Below, one piece after another: positions 6,151 through 15,654 of a stretch of DNA of 36,128 nucleotides (within the stretch, counting starts at the first letter, position 1; each line of letters opens with the position of its first letter). A model generated the notes under the pieces. That model ran no database searches. It had not been told where the DNA came from and worked only from the letters and a program-made list of their open reading frames with translations. The position numbers and the translations under genes are program-made. This stretch comes from Erythrobacter donghaensis (GTDB lineage Bacteria > Pseudomonadota > Alphaproteobacteria > Sphingomonadales > Sphingomonadaceae), in the NCBI RefSeq assembly GCF_001557325.1, contig NZ_LSJS01000219.1:1-36128 (forward strand), written 5' to 3'.

Positions 6151-8115
6151 TCAGCGCAGGAACGTGTCGACGGTGCGCGGCAGCCCCGCCTGCTCGGGAT
6201 ACATGTGCGAATAGGTCACCGCATTGCCGATCACGCGCATGATGTAATAGCGCGTCTCGAAATTGGCGGGGATTTTCTCGATCCATTCCTCCCAGCCGAT
6301 CTCGCCCCGGCGCGGGTCGCCATTGGCGCGCAGCCACTGGTTCACCCGCCCGGGCCCGGCGTTGTAGGCGCCGATCGCGAGCGGGTAGGAGCCGCCGTAA
6401 TAGCTCAGCATCCGCGCGAAATAGCCGTCGCCCAGCTGGATGTTGTAGAGCGGCGAGGCGGTGAGGTCGGCGGAGAGATACTGCACCCCGATCTTGCCCG
6501 CCTGCTCGCGCGCGGTGCCCGGCATCAGCTGCATGATCCCGCGCGCGCCGGCATGGCTCTCGCGCGTCCGGTCGAACTCGCTTTCCTGCCGGCCGATGGC
6601 GTGGACCATCACCCAGTCGTTGACCGCAGGGGGCGTTGCGATGGTGGGGAAGCCAATGCGCTCGAGCCCGGACACCCCGACCTCACCCATCTTTAGGCCG
6701 AGCACCACGGCGAGTTCATCGAGCCCGATCTCGCGCGCCAGCATGCCTGCCATCAGCATTTCGTTGGGGGTGTCGGCCTCGTCGCCCAGCGCCTCGAAGA
6801 AGCGGCGCTCGGTGCGCCAGTCGCGGCGGTTCTTGGCGAGTGCGCGGATTGCCTGCACCACCGGGCGCGATTCGAATTCGGCGCGTTTGGAGGCCTCCAT
6901 GCGCGGCTGGGGGAGCTCGGCGAAGGCCGGCATCGGCCGGCCGAGCGCGCTTATGGCCAGCTGGGCGTAATAATAGTCCGGCCAGCGCGAGGCCATCTCG
7001 AAGTAACGCTGCGCGCCCGCCTCGTCGCCCGCCTGCCGCGCCGCGCGGCCTGCCCAGTAATAGCCCTTGGCCTTGGTCAGCGGGGTCTTGGCGGCATCGC
7101 CATAGCGCGCGAACAGCGGCGCGGCAGTGGCACCGTCGCCGAGGCTCCACAGCGCCTTGGTGCCGCCGAGCCACATCAGGTCGGTGAGCCGGTCGCGCAA
7201 GGTGAAGCTGGTTTGCGACAGGTCGGCGTCGGGCGCGAAGAGATCGGCGCTACGGCTGGCGATCCGCGCCGCCTCGGACGGGCCGACATCATTGGCAAGC
7301 CCCAGCAGCTGGCCGACGAAGGCCTCGGGGTCGAGCGCCGGGCGCACGAAGGCCGGGCGAGTGGTGAAGACCCGCGCGGCCTCGTAGTTCTGCCCGCTCG
7401 AACGCAGGAACTTGACGAGATTGAAGACATAGCCCGGATCGGCTTCGGCTCCAGCAGGAACCGCGAGCCCCGCCGCTTCGGGCCGCGCGCCGCGCAGCAG
7501 CGCGATCCGCGCCAGCGCCGTGGCGCGCTCCTCCTCAGGCAGGTTCACCACCATGCGCGAGGCGGCATCGGCCTTGCCCTGCCACAGCAGCGCATCGACG
7601 CGTACCGCGTGATCCTCGGGCGTCAATTGCGCGCCGTAGAGCCCCGACAGGTAGAGCTCGACCGGATCGGCCATCTGCCCGCCGCGCCAGGCCTTGCGCG
7701 CCTCGGCGAGCGCCTCGGGGCGCTGCATCGCAGCGAGCGCCAGCGCATAGCGCGCGCGGGCGGGGTTGGTGAGCGGGGGATGGGCGTCGAAGAAGCGCAG
7801 CACCTCGGCCTGCGAGGGCGCCTCGTTCTCGAGCGCGGCCTCGGCGCGCAGGCGCAGGATGTCGGTTCTGGGAAAGCTCGGCCAGGCGAGCACGAAGCCG
7901 GCATAGTCGGCAAAGCCGTGGGTGCGGCTTGCCTGCAACGTCTCCCAGCGCGCGATCGCGGCGTCGACCGCGCCCGGCTGGCGGGCGACCAGATCCTGCC
8001 CGCCGCCCCACTCCTGTGCTGCCGCGGGCAACGCCCCTCCCGCAAGCGCCGAGGTGACGAGAATCGCAGCATATATCCGGCGGGAATTCAAGAACATGCG
8101 GACCATGCTGGACAT
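6151..8115 (-). CDS. periplasmic soluble lytic murein transglycosylase
   Basis: 654-aa exported enzyme. A signal peptide (cleavage after about residue 34, PAAAQE) is followed by a long alpha-superhelical U-domain with TPR-like helix pairs (about 60-480) and a C-terminal SLT catalytic domain (about 495-640). The SLT motifs are visible: GRQESEFD with catalytic Glu511, SHAGARGIMQLMPGTA, and AIGAYNAGPGRVNQW. It cleaves the beta-1,4 bond between MurNAc and GlcNAc, forming 1,6-anhydro-MurNAc. Architecture matches E. coli Slt70 family members. ATG 8115 is chosen with AAGGAG about 12 nt upstream; Met4 and Met7 are alternatives. It is divergent from dapA and heads the greB gene run. Confidence 0.92.
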   Translation of the reverse strand: MSSMVRMFLNSRRIYAAILVTSALAGGALPAAAQEWGGGQDLVARQPGAVDAAIARWETLQASRTHGFADYAGFVLAWPSFPRTDILRLRAEAALENEAPSQAEVLRFFDAHPPLTNPARARYALALAAMQRPEALAEARKAWRGGQMADPVELYLSGLYGAQLTPEDHAVRVDALLWQGKADAASRMVVNLPEEERATALARIALLRGARPEAAGLAVPAGAEADPGYVFNLVKFLRSSGQNYEAARVFTTRPAFVRPALDPEAFVGQLLGLANDVGPSEAARIASRSADLFAPDADLSQTSFTLRDRLTDLMWLGGTKALWSLGDGATAAPLFARYGDAAKTPLTKAKGYYWAGRAARQAGDEAGAQRYFEMASRWPDYYYAQLAISALGRPMPAFAELPQPRMEASKRAEFESRPVVQAIRALAKNRRDWRTERRFFEALGDEADTPNEMLMAGMLAREIGLDELAVVLGLKMGEVGVSGLERIGFPTIATPPAVNDWVMVHAIGRQESEFDRTRESHAGARGIMQLMPGTAREQAGKIGVQYLSADLTASPLYNIQLGDGYFARMLSYYGGSYPLAIGAYNAGPGRVNQWLRANGDPRRGEIGWEEWIEKIPANFETRYYIMRVIGNAVTYSHMYPEQAGLPRTVDTFLR

Positions 8116-8170
8116 AGTGCCTACCGGCTCCTTATCAGGCGGTGAACGTGAGGGATAACGGGGAGAGAGG

Positions 8171-8186
8171 TTCCCGTATTCCCGTA
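8171..8186. repeat. 8-bp direct repeat in the dapA leader region
   Basis: TTCCCGTA occurs twice in immediate succession, 28-43 nt upstream of the dapA ATG, in the 98-nt divergent intergenic region. It may be a regulatory site or chance. Confidence 0.3.
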
Positions 8187-8213
8187 TCTAGAGTTTAAGA
8201 CAGGACAATAGCA

Positions 8214-9101
8214 ATGTTCAGCGGATCGATACCCGCTCTTGTGACTCCTTTTCGCGGCGGGGCGTTCGACGAGGTTGCCTTCCGCCGCCTGGTCGACTGG
8301 CAGATCGAGAACGGCAGCGCCGCGCTCGTCCCGTGCGGCACGACCGGCGAGGCCTCGACGCTCTCGAATGCCGAGCATCATCGGGTGATCGAGGTGTGCA
8401 TCGAGCAGGCCGCGGGCCGCGTGCCGGTGATCGCGGGCTGCGGGTCGAACGACACGCGCAACGCCCAGTTGCACATGACCTTCGCCAAGAAGGCGGGGGC
8501 GGCGGCGGGGCTGTGTGTGGCGCCGTACTACAACCGTCCGAGCCAGCGGGGGCTGATCGCGCATTTCAGCTACCTCGCGGAAAACTGCGACCTGCCGATC
8601 GTGCTCTACAACGTGCCCGCGCGCACCGTGACCGACATTCTCGACGACACCGTGGTCGAGCTGGTGCGCAAGTATCCCGAGAAGATCATCGCCATCAAGG
8701 ACGCCTCCGGAGACCTGTCGCGCGTCGCCGATCACCGCATGGGGATCGGGCGCGAGTTCTGCCAGCTTTCGGGCAATGACGAGCTGTGGCTGCCGCACGC
8801 GGCCGCAGGCGGGCGCGGGTGCATCTCGGTGACGGCGAACGTCGCGCCCAGGCTGTGCGCCGAGTTCCACGAGGCGATCGCCGCCAACGAGCTGAAGAAG
8901 GCGCGGCAGCTCAATGATCGCCTCTTCCCGCTCCACTACGCGATGTTCTCCGACGCTTCCCCCGCGCCGGTGAAATATGCGCTCGCCCGCGTTCACGACT
9001 GGATCGAGCCCGAGGTGCGCCTGCCGCTGGTCGAGTGCTCGGACGAGGCGAAGAAGGCGGTCGACGAGGCGCTGGTGCTGGCGGGGGTGCTCCCCGCCTA
9101 A
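8214..9101 (+). CDS. dapA: 4-hydroxy-tetrahydrodipicolinate synthase DapA
   Basis: 295-aa class I aldolase of the lysine and meso-diaminopimelate pathway. It condenses pyruvate with aspartate semialdehyde, via a Schiff base. Seen: CGTTGEASTLS (41-51; Thr43/44 of the catalytic triad), LYNVPARTV (Tyr132 and Arg137), and IIAIKDASGD with the Schiff-base Lys162. Length is standard. ATG 8214 has AGGAC 9 nt upstream. The product feeds peptidoglycan precursor synthesis, which fits the divergent lytic transglycosylase, though that link is inference. Its stop overlaps the convergent gene's stop by 4 nt. Cytoplasmic homotetramer by family. Confidence 0.97.
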   Translation: MFSGSIPALVTPFRGGAFDEVAFRRLVDWQIENGSAALVPCGTTGEASTLSNAEHHRVIEVCIEQAAGRVPVIAGCGSNDTRNAQLHMTFAKKAGAAAGLCVAPYYNRPSQRGLIAHFSYLAENCDLPIVLYNVPARTVTDILDDTVVELVRKYPEKIIAIKDASGDLSRVADHRMGIGREFCQLSGNDELWLPHAAAGGRGCISVTANVAPRLCAEFHEAIAANELKKARQLNDRLFPLHYAMFSDASPAPVKYALARVHDWIEPEVRLPLVECSDEAKKAVDEALVLAGVLPA

Positions 9102-10162
9102 ACCACCTCGTCCTCGTCCAGCATCCCCTGCGCGCTGCCTTGCGGCTCGCTCGCCAGAATCGCCTCGGTGATCGAGTCGATCCGCGCGCCGACGCGTTCG
9201 GGGTGGTCGATCGCGGCGATGTGGAACAGCGCGTCGCCCTGATGCACCACCGGCAGCGTGGCATGGCCGATGATGATGCCGTCGACCGGGCTGACCAGTG
9301 CCTCGGCCTCCTCGCCGAACAGCCCGGCGACCATGGCGAGGACATCGCCCTTCCTCACCGGATCGCCCGAGGTGCAGGTCGCCTGCATCACCCCGCCGCG
9401 GGGGCTGCGCACCCAGGTGGTGCGGTTGGCGCGCGCCGGGATGCCGACCGCGCTCAATCCGTCGTCGGCCTCGATCATGCCGAGATGCGCGAGCACGCGG
9501 GTAACGCCCTCGACCCCGGTCTCGATCGACAGCCGGTCGAAGCGCAGCGCCTCGCCCGCCTCCATCAGCAGCATCTCGACCCCGTGCTTCTGGGCAAGGT
9601 CGCGCAGCGAGCCGTCGCGCAGGGGGCTCTCGATGATCACCGGCGCGCCGAAGGCCATGGCGAGCTCCACCAGCTTGCGGTTGCCCGCCATGATGCGGAT
9701 CTGAGGGAGGTTGTAGCGGTGGATCGCGGCCGAGTGGATGTCGATCCCCAGCTGGCAGCGCGCCACCACCTCGCGGTAGAAGATGTGCGCGAGCTGCCCC
9801 GCGAGCGATCCCCCCGCGCTCCCCGGAAAGCTCCGGTTGAGGTCGCGCCGGTCGGGCAGGTAGCGCGAATGGCTGATGAAGCCGAAGATGTTGGCGACCG
9901 GCACCAGCAGCACCGTGCCCGCCAGCGCCCCGGCCTCGAGCGCTTGCGCGAGGCGCTGGATGATCGCGGTGCCGATGATCTCGTCGCCGTGGATCGCCGC
10001 GCTCACGAACACTGCCGGGCCGGGCCTTGCCCCGTGGATCACCCGCACCGCGAGGCTGGAGGTGGTGCCCGTCGCCATGGTGGTGATCGGGAAGGCGACA
10101 TCGGCCTGCGCTCCGGGCGCGATGCTTGTGCCGGCGATGATGAATGGCTGCGGCGTGGTCAT
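9098..10162 (-). CDS. succinylglutamate desuccinylase/aspartoacylase-family Zn hydrolase
   Basis: 354-aa metallo-amidohydrolase of the AstE/AspA family (M14-like carboxypeptidase fold). Zinc ligands are seen in AAIHGDE (His58, Glu61) and DIHSAA (His143). R-D-L-N-R-S-F-P-G (about 106-114) matches the family's substrate carboxylate-binding segment, and E in LLMEAGE is a candidate catalytic acid. The C-terminal 70 residues (RSPRGGVMQATCTSGDPVRKGD ... GDALFHIA) form a lipoyl-like beta domain common in this branch. It removes an acyl group from an N-acyl amino acid; the substrate is not predictable, and related enzymes act on acetylated ectoine derivatives or N-acetylaspartate. ATG 10162 is the first Met consistent with family length. 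It converges on dapA with a 4-nt overlap. Confidence 0.85.
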   Translation of the reverse strand: MTTPQPFIIAGTSIAPGAQADVAFPITTMATGTTSSLAVRVIHGARPGPAVFVSAAIHGDEIIGTAIIQRLAQALEAGALAGTVLLVPVANIFGFISHSRYLPDRRDLNRSFPGSAGGSLAGQLAHIFYREVVARCQLGIDIHSAAIHRYNLPQIRIMAGNRKLVELAMAFGAPVIIESPLRDGSLRDLAQKHGVEMLLMEAGEALRFDRLSIETGVEGVTRVLAHLGMIEADDGLSAVGIPARANRTTWVRSPRGGVMQATCTSGDPVRKGDVLAMVAGLFGEEAEALVSPVDGIIIGHATLPVVHQGDALFHIAAIDHPERVGARIDSITEAILASEPQGSAQGMLDEDEVV

Positions 10163-10265
10163 GGCCCGCGGTTCCCCCTGTTGCCCCGTGCCACGGTAGC
10201 CACAAGACGCCCAAGCGCAAAGCCCCTCGCTTTTTGAGCGACGCACGCCTACATCGCCCGGCCTT

Positions 10266-10748
10266 ATGGCCCGTCCCAAACCCGTCACCTTCGACAAAGT
10301 GAAGATTGTCGCCGAGAACCGCCGCGCGCGCTTCGACTACCATGTCGAGGATGTCTACGAGGCCGGGCTCGCGCTGTCGGGCACCGAGGTGAAGGCGCTG
10401 CGCGCGGGCGAGGCGTCGATCGCGGAATCCTATGCCGAGGTGCGCGATGCGCAGGTGTGGCTGGTCAACGCCAACATCCCCGAATATTCGCACGGCAACC
10501 GCCTCAACCACGAACCGCGCCGCCCGAGGAAACTGCTGCTCCACGAGCGCGAGATCGACAAGCTGTTCGGCGCGGTCGAGCGCAAGGGCATGACGCTGGT
10601 GCCGCTGTCGATCTACTTCAACCGCACCGGCCGTGCGAAGGTCGAGCTCGCGCTCGCCAAGGGCAAGCAGACCCACGACAAGCGCGCGAGCATCAAGGAG
10701 CGCGACTGGAAGCGCGACAAGGCCCGCCTCATGCGTGAGCGCGGCTAG
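10266..10748 (+). CDS. smpB: SsrA-binding protein SmpB
   Basis: 160-aa partner of tmRNA in trans-translation. It binds the tRNA-like domain of SsrA and delivers it to stalled ribosomes. Seen: the N-terminal [29 protein letters not shown] core, [44 protein letters not shown] and the C-terminal basic tail ([24 protein letters not shown]), which is disordered until it inserts in the mRNA channel. No tmRNA gene is visible in the window. ATG 10266 starts 103 nt from the divergent acylase-family gene. Cytoplasmic. Confidence 0.97.
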   Translation: MARPKPVTFDKVKIVAENRRARFDYHVEDVYEAGLALSGTEVKALRAGEASIAESYAEVRDAQVWLVNANIPEYSHGNRLNHEPRRPRKLLLHEREIDKLFGAVERKGMTLVPLSIYFNRTGRAKVELALAKGKQTHDKRASIKERDWKRDKARLMRERG

Positions 10749-10857
10749 GAGTTTCCACCAAGGTCCGCAGTTCACCCACTGGTCACCCGGCCCGTGCTAC
10801 CCATATGAGCAAGATGCCATCCCCCGCGATCCTTCCCGCAGCCCAAGGCGACATCGC

Positions 10858-11472
10858 ATGAGCATGCCGCCGCCTGTGCCCAAGCCCGGCCTCGGCTGGC
10901 GCTCGAAGACCTGGGCGATGGACGTGATCCGCCGCAACACGCCCACGCGCGAGGAGATGGCGCAGAACAAGTATCTCGCCCCGATCGCGCACCGTTTCCT
11001 GTCGCCCGAGCTGTGGCGCTTCACCCGCCGCTCCGTGCCGCGCGGGGTTGCGCTCGGGCTGTTCGCGGCCTTCATCATCCCCATCGGGCAGATCTTCCTG
11101 TCCGCCTTCCTCGCCCTGCCGACCCGCGCCAACGTGCCGCTGGCGGCGCTGGTGACCTTCGTCACCAACCCGTTCACGCTGCCCTTCTGGCTGGTGATCG
11201 CCAACCGCATCGGCGAGTTCTTCCTGCGCTTCGATGCTGCCGGGGCCGGCCTCGCCGCGTCGCAGGTCGAGAGCGACGCCTGGGCCTGGCTGACGATGGC
11301 CTACGAGGTCGGCGCTGCGACGATTCTCGGCTATCTCGTGCTCTCGATCGTCACCCCCGCGGTCGGCTGGGTGCTGTCGGGCTGGGTGTGGCGCGCCGTG
11401 GTGTCCCGCAAGCGCGCCAGACGGTTGAAGGCGATGGAAGCGCGGCTCGACCAGCGGCTCGGGGCGCGGTAG
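10858..11472 (+). CDS. DUF2062 membrane protein
   Basis: 204-aa protein with three or four predicted membrane segments: GVALGLFAAFIIPIGQIFLSAFLAL, LAALVTFVTNPFTLPFWLVI and TILGYLVLSIVTPAVGWVLSGWVW. The characteristic P-R-G-V-A-L-G-L-F-A-A-F and TNPFT-LP motifs identify DUF2062. The tail is basic (RKRARRLKAMEARLDQRL) and probably cytoplasmic. ATG 10858 has AAGGCG upstream; Met3 (10864) is an alternative. A 58-nt gap separates it from cckA. Function unknown; the family is sometimes fused to glycosyltransferases in other bacteria. Confidence 0.85.
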   Translation: MSMPPPVPKPGLGWRSKTWAMDVIRRNTPTREEMAQNKYLAPIAHRFLSPELWRFTRRSVPRGVALGLFAAFIIPIGQIFLSAFLALPTRANVPLAALVTFVTNPFTLPFWLVIANRIGEFFLRFDAAGAGLAASQVESDAWAWLTMAYEVGAATILGYLVLSIVTPAVGWVLSGWVWRAVVSRKRARRLKAMEARLDQRLGAR

Positions 11473-11530
11473 GAAGCGCATTTCCGCCGCGCCTGCGCGT
11501 CTGCCCGCCAGCTCAAGGAGCCCGCCTCTC

Positions 11531-14026
11531 GTGTCCCGCCGCATCGGCAAAGAACCCGGCCACCTCGCGCATGCCGACGATCCGGGCGCGGCGCGCAGCC
11601 TGCCGCCCGCCAGCCTTCTGGCCGGGCTCGGCGGCGGGGTGATCGCGAGCGCGCTGGTGCTGTGGTTCGCCACCGGCAGCGGGATCGTCGCGCTCGCCTT
11701 CGTGCTCGCCGCCGGGGTGCTGCTGGGCGGCGTGGTGCTGCTCGACCGGGTGCGCAGCCCTGCCGAGGCGGGCAGCCCCGCCGCGCCCGACTGGAGCGTG
11801 ACCGTCGCCGCGATCGAGCGCGCCGGCGAGGCGATCGCGATCACCGACCGCGCCAACCGGATGGTCTGCGCCAACCTGTTCTTCCTCGACAGCTTCGGCG
11901 CCAACGCCGCCCCGCCCGCGCTGCCGATGGGGCGCGAGGGGCTCGAGGCGGTGACGCTGCTCGCTCGCAGTGCCTGGCGTGACGGCACCGCGCAGCTCGA
12001 CGAGGTCGAGGCCTCTGACGAGACCCGCTGGCAGATCGCCGCCACCCGCGCCGGACGCGGCGATGACCACCTGATCTGGCGCCTGAAGCCGATCGCGCGC
12101 CCGGGCGGGGAGAGCCTGCAGGCGCTCGACCTTGCCGGGCCCTTCGGCAGGATGCTCAGCCGCGCCGGGATCGAGAGCGCGATCACCACCGCCGACGGTG
12201 TGATCCGCGCAGTCAGCGCGGGCTTCGCCGAACGCGCCGCGGGCGACGAGCGCGCGAGCCTCGTCGGGCAGGACTTCGTCAGCTTTCTGCGCTCGGACGA
12301 GCGCGACCGCATCTTCTTCGCCCGCGAGGGGCGCGGCGGCACCCCGCAGACGCTGGTCGACGTGCCGCTGGTCAATCCCGAGGACCGGGTCACGCCGGCC
12401 GGGCCCGACGAGGCGACCTCGCTGATGCTGCTGATCGATTCGGGCGTCGGCATCGGCAGCGGCTGGGACGGGGCCTCGCAGGCCGGCGTCGCGCAGCTCG
12501 ATGCGCTGCTCGCGCAGCTGCCGCTCGGCCTTGCGATGACCGATCGCGACGGGCGCTTCCTGTTCGCCAACGAGGCCTTCCTGCGCTCGGTCGGCCGCGA
12601 GGGGCGGGGGTTGCCTGCCTTCCCGACCGATCTCGTCACGCGCGAGGACAAGGCCCCCCTGTCCGACGCCGTCCGCCGCCACGGGCGCGGGCCAGCGACC
12701 AGCGGCGATGTCGCGGTGCGGCTGACCAACGCGCCCGAGGAGCCGGTGTCGCTCGGGCTGGCCGGGGTGCGCGGGCTGGGCGAGGCGGCGGTGCTGCTCA
12801 GCCTTGCCGACACCTCTCAGGAAAACCAGCTCCGGCGTCAGGTCGCGCAGGCGACCAAGATGCAGGCGGTCGGGCAGCTGGCGGGCGGTGTCGCGCATGA
12901 TTTCAACAACGTGCTCACCGCGATCATCGGCACCTGCGACCTGATGCTGCTGCGCCACATCCCCGGCGACAGCGACTATGACGACATCCAGCAGATCCGC
13001 GCCAATTCCAACCGCGCTGCCTCGTTGACCCGCCAGTTGCTCGCCTTCTCGCGCCAGCAGACGCTGCGGCCCGAGATCATCCAGCTGCCCGACGTGGTGA
13101 GCGAGGTGAGCCCGCTGATCAAGCGGCTGCTGGGCGAGAAGATCACCTACTACGTCCAGCACGATCGCAACCTCGGCCCGGTGCGCGCCGATCCGCAGCA
13201 GCTCGAGCAGGTGATCATGAACCTTGCGGTCAACGCGAGGGACGCGATCCAGTCGCGCGGGCAGGGCGTGGGGCGGATCTCGCTTTTCACCCGCAGCCTG
13301 CAGGCCAAGCAGGTGATGCAGCTGGGTTCCGAGGTGCTGCCGGCCGCCGATTACACGGTGCTCATCGTCCAGGACACCGGCGGGGGCATACCGCCGCACG
13401 TGCTGCCCAAGCTGTTCGAGCCGTTCTTCACCACCAAGGAACAGGGCAAGGGCACCGGCCTCGGCCTCTCGACCGCCTACGGGATCGTCAAGCAATCGGG
13501 CGGGTTCATCTTCGCCGACAACATCACCGACAAGAGCGGGCACCCGGTCGGCGCGCGCTTCACGGTCTATTTCCCCGTCCACCGCGGCGAGGTGCCCAAG
13601 CGGCGCCCGGTGCAGGAGATCGCCTCGTCCGACTGGTCGGCGGGGGGCAAGGTGCTGCTGGTCGAGGACGAGGACATGGTCCGCACCGTCGCCGAGCGCG
13701 CGCTGACCCGCGCGGGTTACGAAGTCACCCCTTGCGCCAATGGCGAGGAGGGACTGGCGGCGATCCTCGAGGGAACGACGCAGTTCGACCTGGTGGTCTC
13801 CGACGTGGTGATGCCCGGGATGGACGGCCCCGCCATGGTCCGCGCGATCCGCGCGAAGCTGCCGAAAATCCCGGTCCTGTTCATGTCGGGCTATGCCGAG
13901 GAGCAGCTGCGCCGCGACATCGACATCCCCGACATGCACTTCATCGCCAAGCCCTTCAGCGTCGCCGCGATCGGCGACAAGGTCGGCGCGGTGCTGCGCG
14001 AGGCGCGGGCCGAGGCAGGAGGCTGA
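11531..14026 (+). CDS. cckA: cell-cycle hybrid histidine kinase CckA
   Basis: 831-aa hybrid kinase/phosphatase at the top of the CckA-ChpT-CtrA/CpdR phosphorelay. Order of parts: two N-terminal membrane helices (about 28-73), PAS-like sensory regions (about 90-430), a DHp domain with GQLAGGVAHDFNNVLTAI (His456 as phospho-acceptor), an HATPase domain with the N-box IMNLAVNARDA, the G-boxes DTGGGIPP and GTGLGLS, and a C-terminal receiver with LVVSDVVMPGMDG (phospho-accepting Asp758), FMSGYAEE and the Lys-Pro of IAKPFS. The GGVAHDFNN signature and overall layout are those of CckA. GTG 11531 is chosen because AAGGAG lies 10 nt upstream. Inner membrane. Its partner CpdR is also in this window (26554-26943). 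Confidence 0.93.
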   Translation: MSRRIGKEPGHLAHADDPGAARSLPPASLLAGLGGGVIASALVLWFATGSGIVALAFVLAAGVLLGGVVLLDRVRSPAEAGSPAAPDWSVTVAAIERAGEAIAITDRANRMVCANLFFLDSFGANAAPPALPMGREGLEAVTLLARSAWRDGTAQLDEVEASDETRWQIAATRAGRGDDHLIWRLKPIARPGGESLQALDLAGPFGRMLSRAGIESAITTADGVIRAVSAGFAERAAGDERASLVGQDFVSFLRSDERDRIFFAREGRGGTPQTLVDVPLVNPEDRVTPAGPDEATSLMLLIDSGVGIGSGWDGASQAGVAQLDALLAQLPLGLAMTDRDGRFLFANEAFLRSVGREGRGLPAFPTDLVTREDKAPLSDAVRRHGRGPATSGDVAVRLTNAPEEPVSLGLAGVRGLGEAAVLLSLADTSQENQLRRQVAQATKMQAVGQLAGGVAHDFNNVLTAIIGTCDLMLLRHIPGDSDYDDIQQIRANSNRAASLTRQLLAFSRQQTLRPEIIQLPDVVSEVSPLIKRLLGEKITYYVQHDRNLGPVRADPQQLEQVIMNLAVNARDAIQSRGQGVGRISLFTRSLQAKQVMQLGSEVLPAADYTVLIVQDTGGGIPPHVLPKLFEPFFTTKEQGKGTGLGLSTAYGIVKQSGGFIFADNITDKSGHPVGARFTVYFPVHRGEVPKRRPVQEIASSDWSAGGKVLLVEDEDMVRTVAERALTRAGYEVTPCANGEEGLAAILEGTTQFDLVVSDVVMPGMDGPAMVRAIRAKLPKIPVLFMSGYAEEQLRRDIDIPDMHFIAKPFSVAAIGDKVGAVLREARAEAGG

Positions 14027-14064
14027 GCGCCGCGCAGGCAGCGCATTTCTTCACCGCCGCGCGC

Positions 14065-14099
14065 ATCGTTCACCTTGGATAAAGCCGCAGAATCGTTCA
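14065..14099. promoter_or_regulatory. directly repeated ATCGTTCA motif before the DUF4139 gene
   Basis: ATCGTTCA occurs at 14065-14072 and again at 14092-14099, 27 nt apart, 32-66 nt upstream of the ATG at 14131. The same octamer, in inverted arrangement and 26 nt apart, precedes glycine-zipper copy 2. A shared regulator is possible but unproven. Confidence 0.35.
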
Positions 14100-14130
14100 T
14101 CCTCGCCAACGACGAATGGAGGGGACTGGC

Positions 14131-15645
14131 ATGATCAACCGGGCGATTTTCGGCGCGTGCACCATCGGTGCGGCGGTTCTGGCGGCGGGCGCTGCGGCGC
14201 AGGATGCGGGCGAAACGCCAGCTTCCGCCCAATCCGCCCCGCAAACCGCTCAGGGCGATGTCGCGATCACCATCTACAATTCCAACCTCGCGCTGGTGCA
14301 GGACGTGCGCCAGCTCCCCATCGCGCAAGGGCGCAGCCGGGTCGAGTTTCCCGACGTCTCGGCCCAGATCCGCCCCCAGACGCTGAGCTTCGCCGCAGCG
14401 AACACCACGATCATCGAGCAGAATTTCGACTACGATCTGCTCACCCCCTCCAAGCTGATGGAAAAGGCGATCGGCCAGACCGTCACGCTGCTGCGCACCA
14501 ACCCCGCGACCGGCGCCGAAACGCGCGAGCGCGCCAAGGTGCTCTCGGTCGCGGGCGGGACGGTGATCCAGATCGGCGACCGGATCGAGGTGCTGCGCGA
14601 CGATGGCCTGCCGGTGCGCGTGATCTTCGACCGCGTGCCCCCGGGCCTGCGCGCGCGGCCGACGCTCTCGGTCAATCTCGATTCGACCCGCGCCGGTACG
14701 CGTCCCGTGCAGCTGCGCTACCTGACGGGCGGGCTCGGCTGGAACGCCGACTATGTCGCGCTCTACAACGAGGCCGCGGGCACGATCGACATGCAGGGCT
14801 GGGTGACGCTCACCAACAACACCGGCACCACCTTCCACAATGCCGACACCGTGCTGGTCGCGGGCGATCCGAACGGCGGCGGGAGCGGCGGGCGTTATCG
14901 CGATCGCGGCCTGGTGCGCGCCGGCACCGAGGCGGCCGCGCGCGAGCGGCTGGGCGATTTCTACCTCTACCCGATCAGCGGGCGCACCACGATCGCCAAT
15001 GCCCAGACCAAGCAGGTGAGCTTCCTCGACGTGCAGGCGGTTCCGGCCAAGAAGATCTACTCGCGCGACATCTACTTCCGCCAGAACGACGAGCAGCCCG
15101 TCAATGTCGAAAGCCGCATCGCCTTCTCGACCTCGAAGGCACAGGGCCTCGGCGATGCGCTGCCCGCGGGCACGGTGCGCTTCTACCAGCGCGACCGCGA
15201 GGGCACCCCGCAATTCATCGGCGAGAAGAGCATCGGCCACACCCCGATGGGCAGCGACCTCTCGCTGGTGACCGGCGAGGCGTTCGACATCACCGTCAAG
15301 GCCGAAGTCGAAAGCCGCGAGACCATCACCGCCGCCGAATGGGAAAAGAGCGCCCGCTGGCGGGTGGTCAGGGACGGGCAGGTGGTCGAGGAAGGCACGC
15401 TCGAGCGGCCCAAGACCTTTTACCGCACCGTGATGCGCTACACCCTCACCAACGCCAAGCGCGAGCCCATCGAAGTACAGCTGACCCAGTCCGGGCTCGG
15501 CAACAACTGGTGGTCGGACGATTTCCGCGTCACCGCCGAGGATCTCCCGGGCGTGCAATTGAACGCCGACCGGCGGCGCTACACCGTCCCCGTCCCTGCC
15601 GAGGGCGAGCGGGTGATCCGCGTGACCTACGAAACCCGCTACTGA
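14131..15645 (+). CDS. DUF4139-domain exported protein (first paralogue)
   Basis: 504-aa protein with a signal peptide (MINRAIFGACTIGAAVLAAGAAAQ) and the DUF4139 layout. A beta-rich N-terminal part (VAITIYNSNLALVQDVRQLPI), the VEFPDVSAQIRPQTLSF segment, the LTGGLGWNADYVALYN motif and ITLTNNTG-like sandwich strands lead to LGDFYLYPI and the C-terminal RYTLTNAKREPIEVQLTQ repeat that ends in a WW-S-D-D-F-R-V segment. The ATG at 14131 is preferred over 14116 because GGAGGGG lies about 9 nt upstream and the signal peptide begins there. DUF4139 proteins are beta-sandwich, exported proteins of unknown role. A second paralogue starts 9 nt after its stop, so the two are co-transcribed. Confidence 0.85.
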   Translation: MINRAIFGACTIGAAVLAAGAAAQDAGETPASAQSAPQTAQGDVAITIYNSNLALVQDVRQLPIAQGRSRVEFPDVSAQIRPQTLSFAAANTTIIEQNFDYDLLTPSKLMEKAIGQTVTLLRTNPATGAETRERAKVLSVAGGTVIQIGDRIEVLRDDGLPVRVIFDRVPPGLRARPTLSVNLDSTRAGTRPVQLRYLTGGLGWNADYVALYNEAAGTIDMQGWVTLTNNTGTTFHNADTVLVAGDPNGGGSGGRYRDRGLVRAGTEAAARERLGDFYLYPISGRTTIANAQTKQVSFLDVQAVPAKKIYSRDIYFRQNDEQPVNVESRIAFSTSKAQGLGDALPAGTVRFYQRDREGTPQFIGEKSIGHTPMGSDLSLVTGEAFDITVKAEVESRETITAAEWEKSARWRVVRDGQVVEEGTLERPKTFYRTVMRYTLTNAKREPIEVQLTQSGLGNNWWSDDFRVTAEDLPGVQLNADRRRYTVPVPAEGERVIRVTYETRY

Positions 15646-15654
15646 GGCGCGGGC

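Noticed and set aside
8121..10775. 884-codon minus-strand open frame
   Set aside because: It spans dapA, the acylase-family gene and smpB in the wrong frames. Composition is not protein-like, and the real genes on both strands explain the region.
10749..10857. search for a tmRNA or other RNA next to smpB
   Set aside because: No tRNA-like acceptor and T-arm, and no tag-encoding segment, in either flank of smpB.
11513..13939. 808-codon minus-strand open frame opposite cckA
   Set aside because: Shadow frame of cckA. No recognisable domain.
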